A DNA stretch of 51,301 nt, from the NCBI GenBank assembly GCA_016928075.1, contig JAFGLJ010000038.1, positions 1 through 51,301 on the forward strand. Reading direction: 5' to 3'. A program made the position numbers and the translations under genes. The stretch comes from Bacteroidales bacterium (GTDB lineage: Bacteria > Bacteroidota > Bacteroidia > Bacteroidales > VadinHA17). The stretch's first letter is position 1. Each line of letters opens with the position of its first letter. The notes beneath the pieces were generated by a model. That model saw only the letters and a program-made list of their open reading frames with translations, was not told the origin of the DNA and ran no database searches. Shown piece after piece: positions 50,207 through 51,301 of the stretch.

Positions 50207-50875
50207 ATGAGTGGAAGATTGCTGGCTGTAGGAGACTCACACGGTTGTTTCAGGCAACTGTATAATCTGGTAACAGAGATTATCAGACTTACCAGGGAAG
50301 ACAAACTGGTTATGCTGGGTGATTATATTGACAGGGGTGAAGATAGTAAGGCAGTGCTTGATCTGATAATGGAATTTAAAGGGGAAGGGTATGATATTAT
50401 ACCCCTGATGGGAAACCATGAGGATATGATGATAAATGCTCCCCAAAGCCCGCTGGATAATTATAACTGGATGCTGAATGGGGGAGGTGAGACTCTCAGA
50501 AGCTTCGGTGTCTTATCAGTGGATGAAATTGATGAAAAATATATGGAATTCATTTCAGGAATGAAGCTGTACCATATAATTGATAATTTTGTGTTTGTTC
50601 ATGCTGGATTTAATGATGAGATAGTCGATCCCTTTGAAGACAGATACAGTATGTTGTGGGAAAGGAGATTTGAATATAATTCTCCCGTCTTCAAGGGTAA
50701 AACCATTGTACATGGTCATCGGCCTCATTCACTTTCAGAACTCAAAGCCCAGGTAAAGAATACACCTCCGGTTATAAATATTGATACGGGCTGTGTCTAC
50801 GGTAAGGATCGTGGGCTGGGTGATCTCACGGCAATAGACCTCCTCAGTATGAAACTTTACACCGTGGACTGCTGA
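50207..50875 (+). CDS. Calcineurin-like metallophosphoesterase (PP2A-like/ApaH-like)
   Basis: A 222-residue cytoplasmic phosphatase with the full metal motifs of the family: GDSHG (residues about 9-13), GDYIDRG (about 43-49), GNHEDM (about 73-78), and the downstream VHAG and HGHRP histidines. This layout fits serine/threonine phosphatases of the bacterial PrpA/PrpB type or diadenosine tetraphosphatases. The first motif reads GDSHG instead of GDIHG, a common variant. Its partner kinase or substrate is not in the window. Confidence 0.92.
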   Translation: MSGRLLAVGDSHGCFRQLYNLVTEIIRLTREDKLVMLGDYIDRGEDSKAVLDLIMEFKGEGYDIIPLMGNHEDMMINAPQSPLDNYNWMLNGGGETLRSFGVLSVDEIDEKYMEFISGMKLYHIIDNFVFVHAGFNDEIVDPFEDRYSMLWERRFEYNSPVFKGKTIVHGHRPHSLSELKAQVKNTPPVINIDTGCVYGKDRGLGDLTAIDLLSMKLYTVDC

Positions 50876-51186
50876 ACTATAAATAATATAACTTAAAGAG
50901 CAGCTGTTCTATTTTCATGATTGCTAATTCGCTCAACCCTCTTTCCTCCTTTCCATTAAAAACTTACCGAATTGATGACATTGCCGGGAGAAATCCGGAA
51001 AAATTAGAAAAATGCAAATCTTAATGAAAGACTTGTTTCACTCGAAGAAAAGAGCGAACTTGTAAAAGTAAAGAACTGTTAGATATACTGGTAGCAATCA
51101 ACCATTGAAGCACATGAAACAAAACTTCCTGGGCCTGAAAAGGCAATAAAGGATAATAAAAGGATATATTTTAAAAACTGAACATT
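50876..51186. other. 311-nt stretch without a recognisable gene
   Basis: No repeat array, hairpin or TAnnTTTG box was seen here. It holds only the weak frame-broken remnant listed separately and an AT-rich leader before the Lys-rich gene at 51187. Confidence 0.5.
50917..51082 (+). pseudogene. Possible small decayed gene, two frames joined by a +1 shift
   Basis: An ATG at 50917 opens 35 codons (ending NPEKLEKCKS) to TAA at 51022. The next frame, entered at 51020, continues with 20 codons of similar charged helical character (LNERLVSLEEKSELVKVKNC) to TAG at 51080. Together they read like one short coiled-coil protein broken by a single-base change. The evidence is thin and chance is possible. 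Confidence 0.25.
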
Positions 51187-51301
51187 ATGGCTAAAAAAGG
51201 TAAAACAAAAAAAGGAAAAGTGACCGAGAAAGTAAAAAAGGAAGCTAGAAAGGTCAAAAAAAATGCTGAAGCTAAAATTGAGGAATCGAAAAAGAAAGTT
51301 T
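51187..51301 (+). CDS. Lys-rich small protein, cut by the window end
   Basis: An ATG at 51187 opens 38 codons to the window end without a stop. The start is extremely Lys-rich (MAKKGKTKKGKV) and then becomes a charged helix (EARKVKKNAEAKIEESKKK). It could be a histone-H1-like or other nucleic-acid-binding protein; the sequence is too short to decide. Confidence 0.55.
   Translation, partial: MAKKGKTKKGKVTEKVKKEARKVKKNAEAKIEESKKKV

Overview
The window looks like a chromosomal piece of a free-living or gut-type Bacteroidota bacterium, most likely Bacteroidales/Marinilabiliales-like. The reasons are several promoters with the Bacteroidota -7 box TAnnTTTG, a GWxTD-domain lipoprotein, a Nudix-type AraR regulator, GH127 lipoproteins, SPOR-domain proteins with N-terminal signal peptides, an outer-membrane-barrel gene coupled to an ECF sigma factor, and a UvrA whose first zinc finger reads CPTT. 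No tRNA, rRNA, IS element, CRISPR array or prophage was seen. Both ends cut genes: the 3' end of a + strand gene lies at 2-106 and a Lys-rich gene starts at 51187.

Layout. 1-4.4 kb: an M14 carboxypeptidase and an upstream M14 paralogue that has lost all its zinc and catalytic residues, then an unknown gene. 4.4-9.4 kb: small lipoprotein, dihydrolipoyl dehydrogenase, ECF sigma factor overlapping a barrel protein, lytic transglycosylase. 9.4-19.5 kb: housekeeping genes (uvrA, LOG-family hydrolase, smpB, miaA, recA, bcp) with an S9 peptidase, a SPOR-like protein and a Yip1-like membrane protein. 19.6-23.1 kb: TPR/SPOR protein, clpS, nfeD, floA. 23.2-24.6 kb: an ECF sigma/putative anti-sigma pair facing a small membrane gene across a symmetric divergent promoter. 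25-35.7 kb: one L-arabinose operon (sodium symporter, araA, Nudix regulator araR, araD, araB and two GH127 beta-L-arabinofuranosidase lipoproteins). The sugar is released from arabinosides, imported, and converted to xylulose 5-phosphate. A transaldolase-like gene at 37-38.2 kb could help drain the pentose phosphate pool. 38.5-43.4 kb: ABC-F ATPase, acyl-ACP thioesterase, GWxTD lipoprotein and RlmB-like methyltransferase in one minus-strand operon. 43.5-46.6 kb: a stand-alone PP2C phosphatase coupled to an OLD-like ATPase with a degenerate TOPRIM-like tail. 46.8-50.9 kb: M81 peptidase, class C serine hydrolase, SGNH hydrolase and a calcineurin-like phosphatase.

The least expected signal lies between the genes. 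At least eight intergenic gaps hold short tandem arrays of a 7-, 8-, 9- or 10-nt word in near-perfect register. Several are arranged head to head as two opposed arms around a short AT-rich loop. The word differs from locus to locus but comes from a small recurring vocabulary. The arrays abut stop codons, and in one case an array supplies the last codons and the stop. Three REP-like palindromes of other families are also present, one of them carrying a 5' GTAG and one forming the tail of the RlmB-like protein. The PP2C/OLD-like pair, the dead/active M14 pair and the mirrored ECF promoter are the other points most worth testing.
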